From Bifidobacteriaceae bacterium (GTDB taxonomy: Bacteria; Actinomycetota; Actinomycetes; Actinomycetales; WQXJ01): a DNA stretch of 5,818 bases. Positions 1 to 5,744 of the stretch are shown piece after piece. Location of the stretch: the NCBI GenBank assembly GCA_031256885.1, contig JAIRPS010000136.1, positions 1 to 5,818 on the forward strand, given 5' to 3'. How positions within the stretch are numbered: the first letter of the stretch is position 1; each line of letters begins with the position of its first letter. Position numbers and translations under genes: made by a program. The notes below the pieces were generated by a model. The model did no database searches, was not told the origin of the DNA, and worked only from the letters and a program-made list of their open reading frames with translations.

Positions 1-394
1 TACCCATGCCTTGCCAGCGTATGTTCAACACGGCGGTGGCACTATTGGGCGGGCAATCCGGGCAGGGCTTATCTAAATCCGTCAAACCAATGCCTGCCAA
101 GCTGGCGTCCAACTGCCAACCAGCCATTTCACTAATGATTTGGGCTCGGGCAGTGGCGCAGCTTGCAGCATCAGCACCAGCCAGCGGCACCTGCCGGAAA
201 TCGCCGCTCCCCAGCGCCATCGCTAAGAGATTGGCGGTAGCTGAAGCAGCCGCTTCGGTTGCCGGGTCAGCCACCGTCAACTGCTTCGTTGCGCCCGGTG
301 GCTTAGTGCAACCGGTCAAGAACATCAGTAGGCAAACGCTGAGGCTTAGCCAGGTTTGCGGCCTTTGCTGCCAAGGCTTGCGCTGGACTCGCAC
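1..394 (-). CDS. Lipoprotein with penicillin-binding-protein-like N-terminal domain (5' part only)
   Basis: This frame is open from a GTG at 394-392 to the left edge; only the first 131 codons are present. The start MRVQRKPWQQRPQTWLSLSV is a basic n-region leading into a hydrophobic core that ends in the lipobox LTGC (Cys at about residue 28), so the product should be exported and lipidated. The mature part (about residues 45-131) contains ANLLAMALGSGDFRQVPLAG, a long helix, then a predicted strand ATAVLNIRWQG. This order resembles the NTF2-like MecA_N domain at the N-terminus of many class B penicillin-binding proteins. The transpeptidase domain, if present, lies outside the window, so the function is inferred. 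An unusual Cys pair occurs in KPCPDCPP. GTG at 394 is the only start that gives a complete signal peptide; the next in-frame ATG falls inside the hydrophobic core. No Shine-Dalgarno is visible. It could instead be a lipoprotein of unknown role. Confidence 0.62.
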   Translation of the reverse strand, partial: MRVQRKPWQQRPQTWLSLSVCLLMFLTGCTKPPGATKQLTVADPATEAAASATANLLAMALGSGDFRQVPLAGADAASCATARAQIISEMAGWQLDASLAGIGLTDLDKPCPDCPPNSATAVLNIRWQGMG

Positions 395-401
395 ATAGAT
401 G

Positions 402-407
402 ATTATG
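402..407 (-). promoter_or_regulatory. Candidate -10 element for the lipoprotein gene, leaderless transcript
   Basis: Read on the minus strand this is CATAAT, a 5/6 match to TATAAT. Only 7 nt separate it from the GTG start. A transcription start at the usual distance would fall on or next to the GTG, giving a leaderless mRNA, which fits the missing Shine-Dalgarno. No convincing -35 was found. Confidence 0.4.
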
Positions 408-503
408 CCGCAAATACGCTGCTGGTTTGCGCTCGGTTTAGTTTGCCACTAGCCTTGGTCGGCTTAGTTCGTTACGTGGCCCTGACCCATGAGAAATAAC
501 CAG

Positions 504-508
504 AAAGG
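504..508 (+). promoter_or_regulatory. Ribosome binding site of the first ABC gene
   Basis: AAAGG lies 9 nt before the ATG at 518 and supports that start. An ATG at 513 is out of frame and stops almost at once. A second in-frame ATG at 524 is less well spaced. Confidence 0.6.
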
Positions 509-517
509 TGACATGCG

Positions 518-2254
518 ATGCTGATGCGTCTGCTGCGCTCCTACCTTCGTCCGTATCTTCAGCCAATCTGCCTGGTGGTGGTGTTCCAGGCGGTCAACGC
601 AGTGGCTAACCTGTACCTGCCCACGTTAAATGCTGACATTATTGACAACGGTGTGGCCAAAGGTGACTCTGACTACATTTTGCGCATCGGCGCAATAATG
701 CTGGCGGTTGCCCTGGCTCAAGGGGTTTGCGCGATCGCCGCCACCTACTTTGGGGCACGCACCGCCATGCAATTTGGGCGTGACCTGCGTCAAGCTGTTT
801 TTGATCGGGTGGAAACATTCTCCGGCCGTGAAGTTGCGCGGTTCGGTGCGCCATCACTGATCACCCGAACCACCAATGATGTACAGCAGGTGCAAATGCT
901 GGTGATGATGACCCTGATCTTCTTGATCTATGCGCCACTGGTGGCGATTGGTGGCGTGATCATGGCGTTGCGTCATGATGTAGCACTGTCCGGTTTGCTG
1001 CTGGTGATTGTGCCAGTGCTCGGTGTGTTCATGGGTTTGGTGATTCAACGCATGGCACCATTATTTAGGCAGATGCAAGACACCACCGATTCGGTCAACC
1101 GGGTAATGCGTGAACAAATCACAGGGGTGCGTGTGGTCAGGGCTTTTGTGCGTGACCATTTTGAGCGGGAACGGTTTGAAGGCGTCAACAGTCATCTTAA
1201 AGATCTCCAAATACGCATTGGGCGGCTGTTTGTGCTGGTTTTCCCCGGCGTAATGTTGGTAATGAACGTATCTTCAGTGGCAGTGATGTGGTTTGGTGGG
1301 CACCGGATAGCTGGGGGAGACATGGAGGTGGGCGGCCTGACCGCCTTTTTGACCTACCTGATTCAAATTCTGATGGCGGTGATGTTTGCCGCCATGATGT
1401 TCTTCTTCCTGCCACGCGCGCAAGTCAGCGCGGAACGGGTGACGGCTGTACTGAAAACCGAATCATCAGTGGTTGAAGCGGTGGACGCGGCGACCGAGTT
1501 GCCGCAAAGCGGTGAACTGGCAATGGTTGGCGCAAGTTTCCGCTACCCGAAAGCTGAAGAACCGGTTTTGAAAGACATCACTTTCACCGCTCACCCCGGC
1601 CAAACGCTCGCCATCATTGGGGCCACCGGCAGCGGTAAAAGCACCCTGCTCAAGCTGATACCACGGCTTTTTGACGCCACTGAGGGGGTGGTTCAAGTTG
1701 GTGGTTTGGATGTTCGTGAAATTAGCTTATCCACGCTGTGGTCGCAGATCGGTTTGGTGCCGCAACGTCCCTACCTGTTCAGCGGCAGCATCGCCTCCAA
1801 TTTGCGTTTCGGAGCAGACCAAGCTTCCGATGACGAACTTTGGCAGGCTTTAGAAGTTGCCCAAGCCCGTGATTTTGTGGCCGCTTTGGAAAACGGTCTG
1901 GACGCTGAAGTAGCGCAGGGCGGCACCAACTTTTCCGGTGGTCAACGCCAACGTCTGGCAATCGCCCGGGCGTTGGTTAGAAAACCACCGATTTTCCTGT
2001 TCGACGATTCTTTCTCCGCCCTCGATTTTGCCACTGATGCATCATTGCGGGCCGCCCTCAAACCGGTCACCCGCCACTCAACTGTGGTGATAGTTGCCCA
2101 ACGGGTTTCCACCATTATGGATGCTGATCAAATTCTCGTTTTAGAGGCAGGGCGGATTGTTGGTGCTGGTAAACACCAAGAACTGATGACCAGTTGCCAA
2201 ACCTATTCAGAAATTGTCTTATCACAGTTGAGTGCTGAGGAGGTGGCAGCATGA
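518..2254 (+). CDS. ABC exporter half-transporter, degenerate-site subunit (heterodimeric multidrug type)
   Basis: The 578-residue product is a fused membrane and ATPase half-transporter of normal family length. Six membrane segments lie at roughly 15-36, 53-78, 126-150, 155-177, 236-261 and 271-298. The ATPase domain has Walker A GATGSGKST (368-376), Q-loop Gln416, signature FSGGQ (472-476) and Walker B IFLFDD (492-497). Two catalytic residues deviate: the residue after Walker B is Asp497 rather than Glu, and the switch residue is Gln528 (VAQRVST) rather than His. The same pair of changes marks the degenerate-site subunit of heterodimeric exporters such as TM287/288, BmrCD and LmrCD. The next gene overlaps it by ATGA and supplies the partner, so the product very likely works as a heterodimer in the plasma membrane, exporting drugs, lipids or peptides. 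The substrate cannot be read from the sequence. Confidence 0.95.
   Translation: MLMRLLRSYLRPYLQPICLVVVFQAVNAVANLYLPTLNADIIDNGVAKGDSDYILRIGAIMLAVALAQGVCAIAATYFGARTAMQFGRDLRQAVFDRVETFSGREVARFGAPSLITRTTNDVQQVQMLVMMTLIFLIYAPLVAIGGVIMALRHDVALSGLLLVIVPVLGVFMGLVIQRMAPLFRQMQDTTDSVNRVMREQITGVRVVRAFVRDHFERERFEGVNSHLKDLQIRIGRLFVLVFPGVMLVMNVSSVAVMWFGGHRIAGGDMEVGGLTAFLTYLIQILMAVMFAAMMFFFLPRAQVSAERVTAVLKTESSVVEAVDAATELPQSGELAMVGASFRYPKAEEPVLKDITFTAHPGQTLAIIGATGSGKSTLLKLIPRLFDATEGVVQVGGLDVREISLSTLWSQIGLVPQRPYLFSGSIASNLRFGADQASDDELWQALEVAQARDFVAALENGLDAEVAQGGTNFSGGQRQRLAIARALVRKPPIFLFDDSFSALDFATDASLRAALKPVTRHSTVVIVAQRVSTIMDADQILVLEAGRIVGAGKHQELMTSCQTYSEIVLSQLSAEEVAA
2237..2243 (+). promoter_or_regulatory. 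Strong internal ribosome binding site of the second ABC gene
   Basis: GAGGAGG sits within the last codons of the first ABC gene, 7 nt before the ATG at 2251. With the ATGA overlap it points to coupled translation and balanced production of the two subunits. Confidence 0.8.
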
Positions 2255-4230
2255 GTCAGCCCAATGCAAGCGGTTCAGGCGGGCGGCGCGGTGGTGGTCG
2301 GGGCGGGCCGGGCGGTCCCGGTGGCCCACCGGCAATGGGTGGTGCCCCACCGCGTAAACCGCTCAATTTCAAAGCATCAGCTGGCCGTTTGCTTGGCCAG
2401 TTACGGCCTGATCGGACACTGGTTCTGATAGCTGTCTTATTGGCAATGGTTTCCACCGGTTTGGCGGTGCTTGGACCAAAAATTCTGGGCAAAGCCACCA
2501 ACCAGATTTTTGCGGGATTTGTTGGTGCCAAACTGCCCAAAGGAATGACCACCGAGCAGGTGATTGGTGGTATGCGCGCCCAAGGCCAAGGCCGCATGGC
2601 GGACATGCTGGCAGGCATGGGTGATCTAGTTGTGCCAGGACAAGGCATCGATTTTAGTCAAGTAGGGCGGATTCTACTAATTGTTTTAGTTATATATGTG
2701 GCCTCCGCAATATTGTCAAACATTCAAGGTCGCATTCTCAACGCAGCTATTCAACGAGCCACTTACCGGTTGCGCAAGCAGCTTGAAGAAAAACTGGCCA
2801 CCTTACCGTTGCGCTATTTTGACTCCCAGCCAATCGGTGACATTTTGTCGCGCGTAACCAACGACTGCGATAACGTAGCTCAAACATTGCAGCAAACCTC
2901 CCAACAAATGCTTGGCTCAGTTTGCACTGTGGTGGGCACCTTAATCATGATGCTAACCGTCTCACCATTACTTACCTTAGTGGCGGTGGCAACCTTACCG
3001 GTGGTTGGGGTGGTTACCATGCTGATTGCAAAACGTTCACAACCACAGTTTGTGCGGCAATGGGCCGCCACTGGGCAACTCAACGGATTGGTCGAAGAGA
3101 ACTACACCGGGCATGAACTGGTCAAAGTGTTTGGTCAGCAAGCCAACGCCGCTGAGCAGTTCAAAGAACGCAATAATGAGGTTTACCAGGCTAGTTTCAA
3201 AGCCCAGTTCATCTCTGGCGTGATTCAACCAACCATGACCTTCATATCAAACCTTGGTTATGTGGCAATCGCTGTGATTGGTGGGTTGAAAGTGGCTACC
3301 GGCACAATGCAGGTAGGCGATGTGCAAGCCTTCATCCAATACTCGCGCCAATTCACCATGCCAATTGGGCAACTAGCTTCGATGACCAACCTTCTGCAAT
3401 CAGCCATAGCCAGTGCGGAACGGGTTTTTGAAATGCTGGATGCCGAAGAGCAAGCCCCCGACCCTGCTGAACCGTTACGCCTCAGCGAAGTGGAGGGTCA
3501 TATCGAGTTTGACAAGGTCGATTTCTCTTACGATCCGTCAGTTGAACTGATCAAAAACCTTGACCTGCGGGTTGACCCTGGCCAAACAATTGCGATTGTT
3601 GGCCCCACCGGGGCTGGTAAAACCACACTGGTCAACCTGATTGAACGTTTCTACGAAATTGATGGTGGTGCGGTTCGCCTGGACGGCCATGACCTACGTG
3701 AAATGGCTCGCGGTGAACTGCGTTCACGCACCGGCATGGTGCTGCAAGACACCTGGCTGTTTGAAGGAACCATTGCCGAAAACATCCGTTACGGCAAACT
3801 CGACGCCACTGATGCTGAAGTTCATGCGGCGGCTGAAGCAACCTACGTTGACCGGTTTGTCCACGCATTACCAGACGGCTACAACACGATCATCGAAGAA
3901 GACGGGGCAGGCGTTTCAGCAGGTGAGAAGCAATTATTAACGATTGCGCGAGCTTTTATTGGCAATCCAGCAGTACTGATTTTGGATGAGGCGACATCCT
4001 CAGTGGACACCCGCACAGAAGTGCTGGTGCAGCGGGCCATGGGCAAACTGCGGATTGGCCGAACCGCTTTTGTGATAGCCCACCGTTTGTCAACAATCCG
4101 TGACGCTGACCTGATCCTGGTGATGGAGCAAGGCCAAATTGTTGAACGCGGCACCCATGAGCAACTGTTGGCTGCCCAAGGTGCCTACGCCCGGTTGTAC
4201 AACGCCCAATTTGCGGGCCGCGACACCTAA
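2251..4230 (+). CDS. ABC exporter half-transporter, catalytic subunit (heterodimeric multidrug type)
   Basis: The 659-residue product is the partner of the preceding subunit; the ATG overlaps its stop codon. An N-terminal Gly/Arg/Pro-rich stretch of about 40 residues precedes the membrane domain. Membrane segments lie near 56-78, 140-162, 216-238, 240-262, 322-348 and 366-390. A loop of about 60 residues (79-139) between the first two is much longer than usual. Similar loops are known in actinobacterial homologues, which helps explain the length. The ATPase domain has Walker A GPTGAGKTT (451-459), Q-loop Gln499, Walker B VLILDE with Asp579 and catalytic Glu580, and switch His611 (IAHRLST), all canonical. 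The signature is VSAGE (555-559) instead of LSGGQ. This weak signature would face the partner's Asp497/Gln528 site, leaving one hydrolytic site built from this subunit's Walker motifs and the partner's FSGGQ. Substrate unknown; multidrug export is the usual annotation. Confidence 0.95.
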   Translation: MSQPNASGSGGRRGGGRGGPGGPGGPPAMGGAPPRKPLNFKASAGRLLGQLRPDRTLVLIAVLLAMVSTGLAVLGPKILGKATNQIFAGFVGAKLPKGMTTEQVIGGMRAQGQGRMADMLAGMGDLVVPGQGIDFSQVGRILLIVLVIYVASAILSNIQGRILNAAIQRATYRLRKQLEEKLATLPLRYFDSQPIGDILSRVTNDCDNVAQTLQQTSQQMLGSVCTVVGTLIMMLTVSPLLTLVAVATLPVVGVVTMLIAKRSQPQFVRQWAATGQLNGLVEENYTGHELVKVFGQQANAAEQFKERNNEVYQASFKAQFISGVIQPTMTFISNLGYVAIAVIGGLKVATGTMQVGDVQAFIQYSRQFTMPIGQLASMTNLLQSAIASAERVFEMLDAEEQAPDPAEPLRLSEVEGHIEFDKVDFSYDPSVELIKNLDLRVDPGQTIAIVGPTGAGKTTLVNLIERFYEIDGGAVRLDGHDLREMARGELRSRTGMVLQDTWLFEGTIAENIRYGKLDATDAEVHAAAEATYVDRFVHALPDGYNTIIEEDGAGVSAGEKQLLTIARAFIGNPAVLILDEATSSVDTRTEVLVQRAMGKLRIGRTAFVIAHRLSTIRDADLILVMEQGQIVERGTHEQLLAAQGAYARLYNAQFAGRDT

Positions 4231-4234
4231 AACC

Positions 4235-5047
4235 TTGCTGGTAACCATCACCGACCCAGCAGATGAGCGCCTGGCTGACTACCGGGCGCTCAAAGACGTC
4301 ACCTTACGCCGCCGTTTAGAACCCGAACGCGGGTTGTTCATGGCGGAAAGCGCTGAAGTGATAACACGTGCAATGGCAGCCGGGTGTCAGGTGCGTTCAT
4401 TTTTGATGGCCGAAACTTGGCTGGAACGTCTGGCTCCGGCAATCAACCAAGCCGGACCAACCGTGCCAGTGTATGTTGGTTCGGCTGAGCTGCTGCAAAC
4501 AGTGGCTGGTTTCAAACTGCACCGAGGCGCCATAGCCGCCATGCAACGCCCGCTGCTGCCAGATTTAGCAACAGTGCTCCATAAGGCAAGACGTGTAGCA
4601 GTGTTAGAAAACATAGTGGACCACACCAATGTTGGCGCAATCATCCGCGGCGCTGCCGGTCTAGCGGTTGATTGTGTGCTGGTTTCACCACGCTGCGCTG
4701 ACCCACTCTACCGGCGGGCAGTGCGCGTCTCAATGGGCACAGTTTTCCAAGTTCCCTGGACACGCTTAGAACCATGGCCGCAAGCGATCACCCAGCTGCG
4801 CCAAGCCGGCTTTCTAGTGGCCGCCCTAGCTTTAACCAACGATGCCGAACCGCTTGACCATTTCGCCGCTCACCTCCCCCCCGAACAAGGTTTAGCCTGG
4901 TTACTGGGCACAGAAGGCGACGGTTTAAGCACCGACGCTCTAGAACTAGCCGACAAAGTAGTACAAATCCCAATGTCAGGAGGGGTTGACTCGCTCAACG
5001 TAGCCGCCGCCGCTGCGGTCGCCTTCTGGACCACCCGGCCAACCTGA
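4235..5047 (+). CDS. SpoU/TrmH-family RNA 2'-O-ribose methyltransferase
   Basis: The 270-residue product is predicted to transfer a methyl group from S-adenosylmethionine to a ribose 2'-OH in rRNA or tRNA in the cytoplasm. Residues 1-100 form the substrate-binding part (LEPERGLFMAES). The catalytic SPOUT knot carries motif 1 ENIVDHTNVGAIIR (125-138, with Asn132 and the conserved Arg138), motif 2 LLGTEGDGLS (223-232) and motif 3 IPMSGGVDSLNVAAAA (245-260, with Ser253-Leu-Asn255). The TTG at 4235 gives MLVTITDPADERLADY, which matches where homologues begin. Earlier in-frame starts (TTG 4139, ATG 4157) lie inside the ABC gene and add unrelated residues. The start is 4 nt after the ABC stop with no clear Shine-Dalgarno, so translation is probably coupled. 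The last residues (TTRPT) and the stop are encoded by the first copy of an intergenic repeat. The exact target nucleotide cannot be inferred. Confidence 0.93.
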   Translation: MLVTITDPADERLADYRALKDVTLRRRLEPERGLFMAESAEVITRAMAAGCQVRSFLMAETWLERLAPAINQAGPTVPVYVGSAELLQTVAGFKLHRGAIAAMQRPLLPDLATVLHKARRVAVLENIVDHTNVGAIIRGAAGLAVDCVLVSPRCADPLYRRAVRVSMGTVFQVPWTRLEPWPQAITQLRQAGFLVAALALTNDAEPLDHFAAHLPPEQGLAWLLGTEGDGLSTDALELADKVVQIPMSGGVDSLNVAAAAAVAFWTTRPT

Positions 5048-5058
5048 TCAAGGTCAAC
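5031..5058 (+). repeat. 28-bp direct repeat, copy 1 (overlaps gene 3' end)
   Basis: This copy carries the divergent centre GATCAAGG. It encodes the last methyltransferase codons (T-R-P-T) and supplies the TGA stop. Confidence 0.75.
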
Positions 5059-5083
5059 TTGATAACTGTGTGCGATACGTCGG

Positions 5084-5111
5084 CCACCCGGCCAACCTGA
5101 CTGAGGTCAAC
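5084..5111 (+). repeat. 28-bp direct repeat, copy 2
   Basis: The centre is GACTGAGG. The tail after this copy is unlike that of the other two, so the shared unit ends at GGTCAAC here. Confidence 0.75.
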
Positions 5112-5146
5112 TGCATCGGCGAGTGTATTCCACAACCGCTTCTGGG

Positions 5147-5174
5147 CCACCCAGCCAACCTGACTGAGGTCAAC
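5147..5174 (+). repeat. 28-bp direct repeat, copy 3
   Basis: It differs from copy 2 by a single G-to-A change at 5153. That base lets CTGGG (5142-5146) and CCCAG (5150-5154) form a 5-bp stem with a 3-nt loop. No T-run follows, so it is not a convincing terminator. Confidence 0.75.
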
Positions 5175-5208
5175 CTGACGACTGTTTGCGATACGCCAGC
5201 CGCAGAAG

Positions 5209-5238
5209 TTGGCATAAACCGCCGCAATCATCTAGACT
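5209..5238 (+). promoter_or_regulatory. Candidate tRNA-Ala promoter
   Basis: TTGGCA (5209-5214, 5/6 match to the -35 consensus) is followed after 18 nt by TAGACT (5233-5238, 4/6 match to the -10). Transcription would start near 5245, leaving a leader of about 37 nt before the tRNA. Confidence 0.5.
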
Positions 5239-5281
5239 CTGTTTCGCTGTTTGTTGGCCAAACCAACGCAGCACCCCGCAC

Positions 5282-5354
5282 GGGGCATTGGCGCAGTTGG
5301 TAGCGCGCTTCCATGGCATGGAAGAGGTCAAGGGTTCGAATCCCTTATGCTCCA
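5282..5354 (+). tRNA. tRNA-Ala (GGC anticodon)
   Basis: A full cloverleaf of 73 nt can be drawn. The acceptor stem pairs GGGGCAT (5282-5288) with ATGCTCC (5347-5353) and includes the G3:U70 wobble, the alanine identity element. The D stem is GCGC/GCGC. The anticodon stem is CTTCC/GGAAG with loop ATGGCAT and anticodon GGC at 5315-5317. The T stem is AAGGG/CCCTT with loop TTCGAAT. The discriminator base is A5354. The next bases are CCG, so the CCA end is not encoded in full. It reads GCC and GCU codons. Confidence 0.97.
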
Positions 5355-5372
5355 CCGAATGGTGGGAGTTCC

Positions 5373-5423
5373 AACACCACAACCGTCGCACTTCGGTTTA
5401 GAACCCGGGGTTGGTTGGGTGTT
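5373..5423 (+). terminator. Possible hairpin region downstream of the tRNA
   Basis: AACACC (5373-5378) can pair with GGTGTT (5418-5423), and CAACC (5380-5384) with GGTTG (5409-5413). A competing small hairpin AACCG/CGGTT lies at 5381-5398. Only a short T-run (5422-5424) follows, so termination here is a weak suggestion. Confidence 0.22.
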
Positions 5424-5442
5424 TAGCAGGTTATGCTAAGAT
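5411..5442 (+). promoter_or_regulatory. Candidate promoter of the abi RNA and gene
   Basis: There are two overlapping readings: TTGGTT (5411-5416), 15 nt, TATGCT (5432-5437), or TTGGGT (5415-5420), 16 nt, TAAGAT (5437-5442). Either places the transcript start near 5444-5450, just before the structured RNA at 5456. Confidence 0.42.
5423..5439. promoter_or_regulatory. Inverted repeat overlapping the abi -10, operator-like
   Basis: TTAGCA (5423-5428) and TGCTAA (5434-5439) form a perfect 6-bp dyad around GGTTA. It covers the candidate -10, where a bound dimeric regulator would block transcription. The role is inferred from position only. Confidence 0.4.
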
Positions 5443-5455
5443 GGATACCAACAGA

Positions 5456-5500
5456 CCCCGCCAGGGCTAGAGCTTCCGCAGCTTCCCCAATACTGGCGGG
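5456..5500 (+). ncRNA. Structured RNA upstream of abi gene, resembles the abiF RNA motif
   Basis: A perfect 8-bp outer stem pairs CCCGCCAG (5457-5464) with CTGGCGGG (5493-5500). Inside it, two G's (5465-5466) can pair with C's at 5487-5488. AGCT (5471-5474) pairs with AGCT (5480-5483) around the loop TCCGC, extended by a G-U pair. The single-stranded AATA (5489-5492) sits on the 3' side. This arrangement, directly upstream of an Abi_2-like gene, matches my recollection of the abiF RNA motif reported upstream of abi genes; a covariance-model search was not possible here. The stem is followed by CTTTCTTTT (5501-5509), so it may also act as an intrinsic terminator or attenuator. An RNA partner of the toxin or a cis-regulatory leader are both possible. 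Confidence 0.6.
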
Positions 5501-5509
5501 CTTTCTTTT
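5501..5509 (+). terminator. U-rich run after the abi RNA stem (possible attenuator)
   Basis: CTTTCTTTT directly follows the 8-bp GC-rich stem ending at 5500, as in an intrinsic terminator. It stands between the RNA and the coding region, so partial termination would yield more RNA than toxin mRNA. Confidence 0.4.
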
Positions 5510-5513
5510 ATAT

Positions 5514-5519
5514 GGAGAA
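5514..5519 (+). promoter_or_regulatory. Ribosome binding site of the abi-like gene
   Basis: GGAGAA lies 5 nt before the GTG at 5525, which decides the start codon of this gene. Confidence 0.6.
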
Positions 5520-5524
5520 CGTCC

Positions 5525-5731
5525 GTGGCCGACCCAAAGACCCCGCTGGGCATCGTAGCCCAAGTGGAACTGCTCATGCAGCGTGGACTGGTGGTCTGCG
5601 GCACTGATGACAAGCTTGGGTTATGTAGCAGAATGTGTGCTTTTTTTCGGGCGTGTTGCGGGTGGTTTTTGGCTGGTTTGAGGGTTTTCGGCTTGGTCGG
5701 AACGGTGGTGGCGTGTCGGTGTCCGGCTTGA
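5525..5731 (+). pseudogene. Abi_2/AbiD/AbiF-family abortive infection protein, N-terminal remnant
   Basis: The GTG start and GGAGAA site give MADPKTPLGIVAQVELLMQR, then GLVVCGTDDKLG. The pattern KxPL, Q, LL, RGL followed by an acidic turn is how Abi_2-family proteins begin. That family acts in phage defence by abortive infection, and AbiF-type members are linked to HEPN ribonucleases. Family members are usually around 300 residues, but here the similarity stops at about residue 31 (near 5617). The frame then runs through G/T-rich DNA into a tail (LCSRMCAFFRACCGWF...) unlike any Abi protein and stops at 5731. The expected NYYR-type motif is absent. The likeliest reading is a gene broken by an insertion whose boundary lies near 5618. 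The family call rests on a short stretch, so confidence is moderate. Confidence 0.55.
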
Positions 5732-5744
5732 TGGCTGTGCCGGT

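Larger units (their letters stand above)
395..517. promoter_or_regulatory. Divergent intergenic promoter region
   Basis: This 123-bp spacer separates the minus-strand lipoprotein gene from the plus-strand ABC operon, so it must hold promoters for both. For the plus strand the best guess is TTGCGC (427-432), a 17-nt spacer, then TAGCCT (450-455), which fits only the loose TAnnnT pattern. TTGCCA (443-448) is a better -35 but has no good partner. No clear operator dyad was seen. Confidence 0.35.
5031..5199 (+). repeat. Cluster of three interspersed 28-bp direct repeats
   Basis: Three copies of a 28-bp unit start at 5031, 5084 and 5147. The unit begins CCACCCGGCCAACCTGA and ends GGTCAAC. Copies 2 and 3 differ at one base; copy 1 differs from copy 2 at three adjacent bases (TCA for CTG). 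Copies 1 and 3 stay similar for 53 bp, through a shared TGCGATACG; copy 2 has a different tail. The first copy lies over the end of the methyltransferase gene, the others in the spacer before the tRNA. Start spacings are 53 and 63 bp, which do not keep one reading frame. The unit holds short dyads (TGAC-TGAG-GTCA) but no long palindrome. Function unknown. Confidence 0.8.

Noticed and set aside
6..398. Plus-strand open frame of 130 residues at the left edge
   Set aside because: The opposite strand encodes a protein with a proper lipoprotein signal and lipobox over the same bases. The plus-strand translation has no recognisable features.
4139..4234. Earlier start for the methyltransferase (TTG 4139 or ATG 4157)
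   Set aside because: It would lie inside the ABC coding region and add residues unlike the family N-terminus. TTG 4235 matches the expected start.
5142..5154. CTGGG-CCA-CCCAG hairpin as terminator of the operon
   Set aside because: The stem is short, the loop tight, and no T-run follows.
5031..5174. CRISPR array (28-bp repeats with 25- and 35-bp gaps)
   Set aside because: The first gap sequence is itself repeated after copy 3, gap lengths differ, the first copy is in a coding region, and no cas genes are seen.
4995..5231. Minus-strand frame with a repeated VDLSQVG motif, as a repeat protein
   Set aside because: The motif comes from the DNA repeats. Copy 1 is in another frame, the frame overlaps the methyltransferase end, and there is no Shine-Dalgarno.
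5170..5439. Several open frames crossing the tRNA, including one with GFEPLTSSMPW on the minus strand
   Set aside because: They translate the tRNA gene itself or its complement. This is a well-known source of false proteins.
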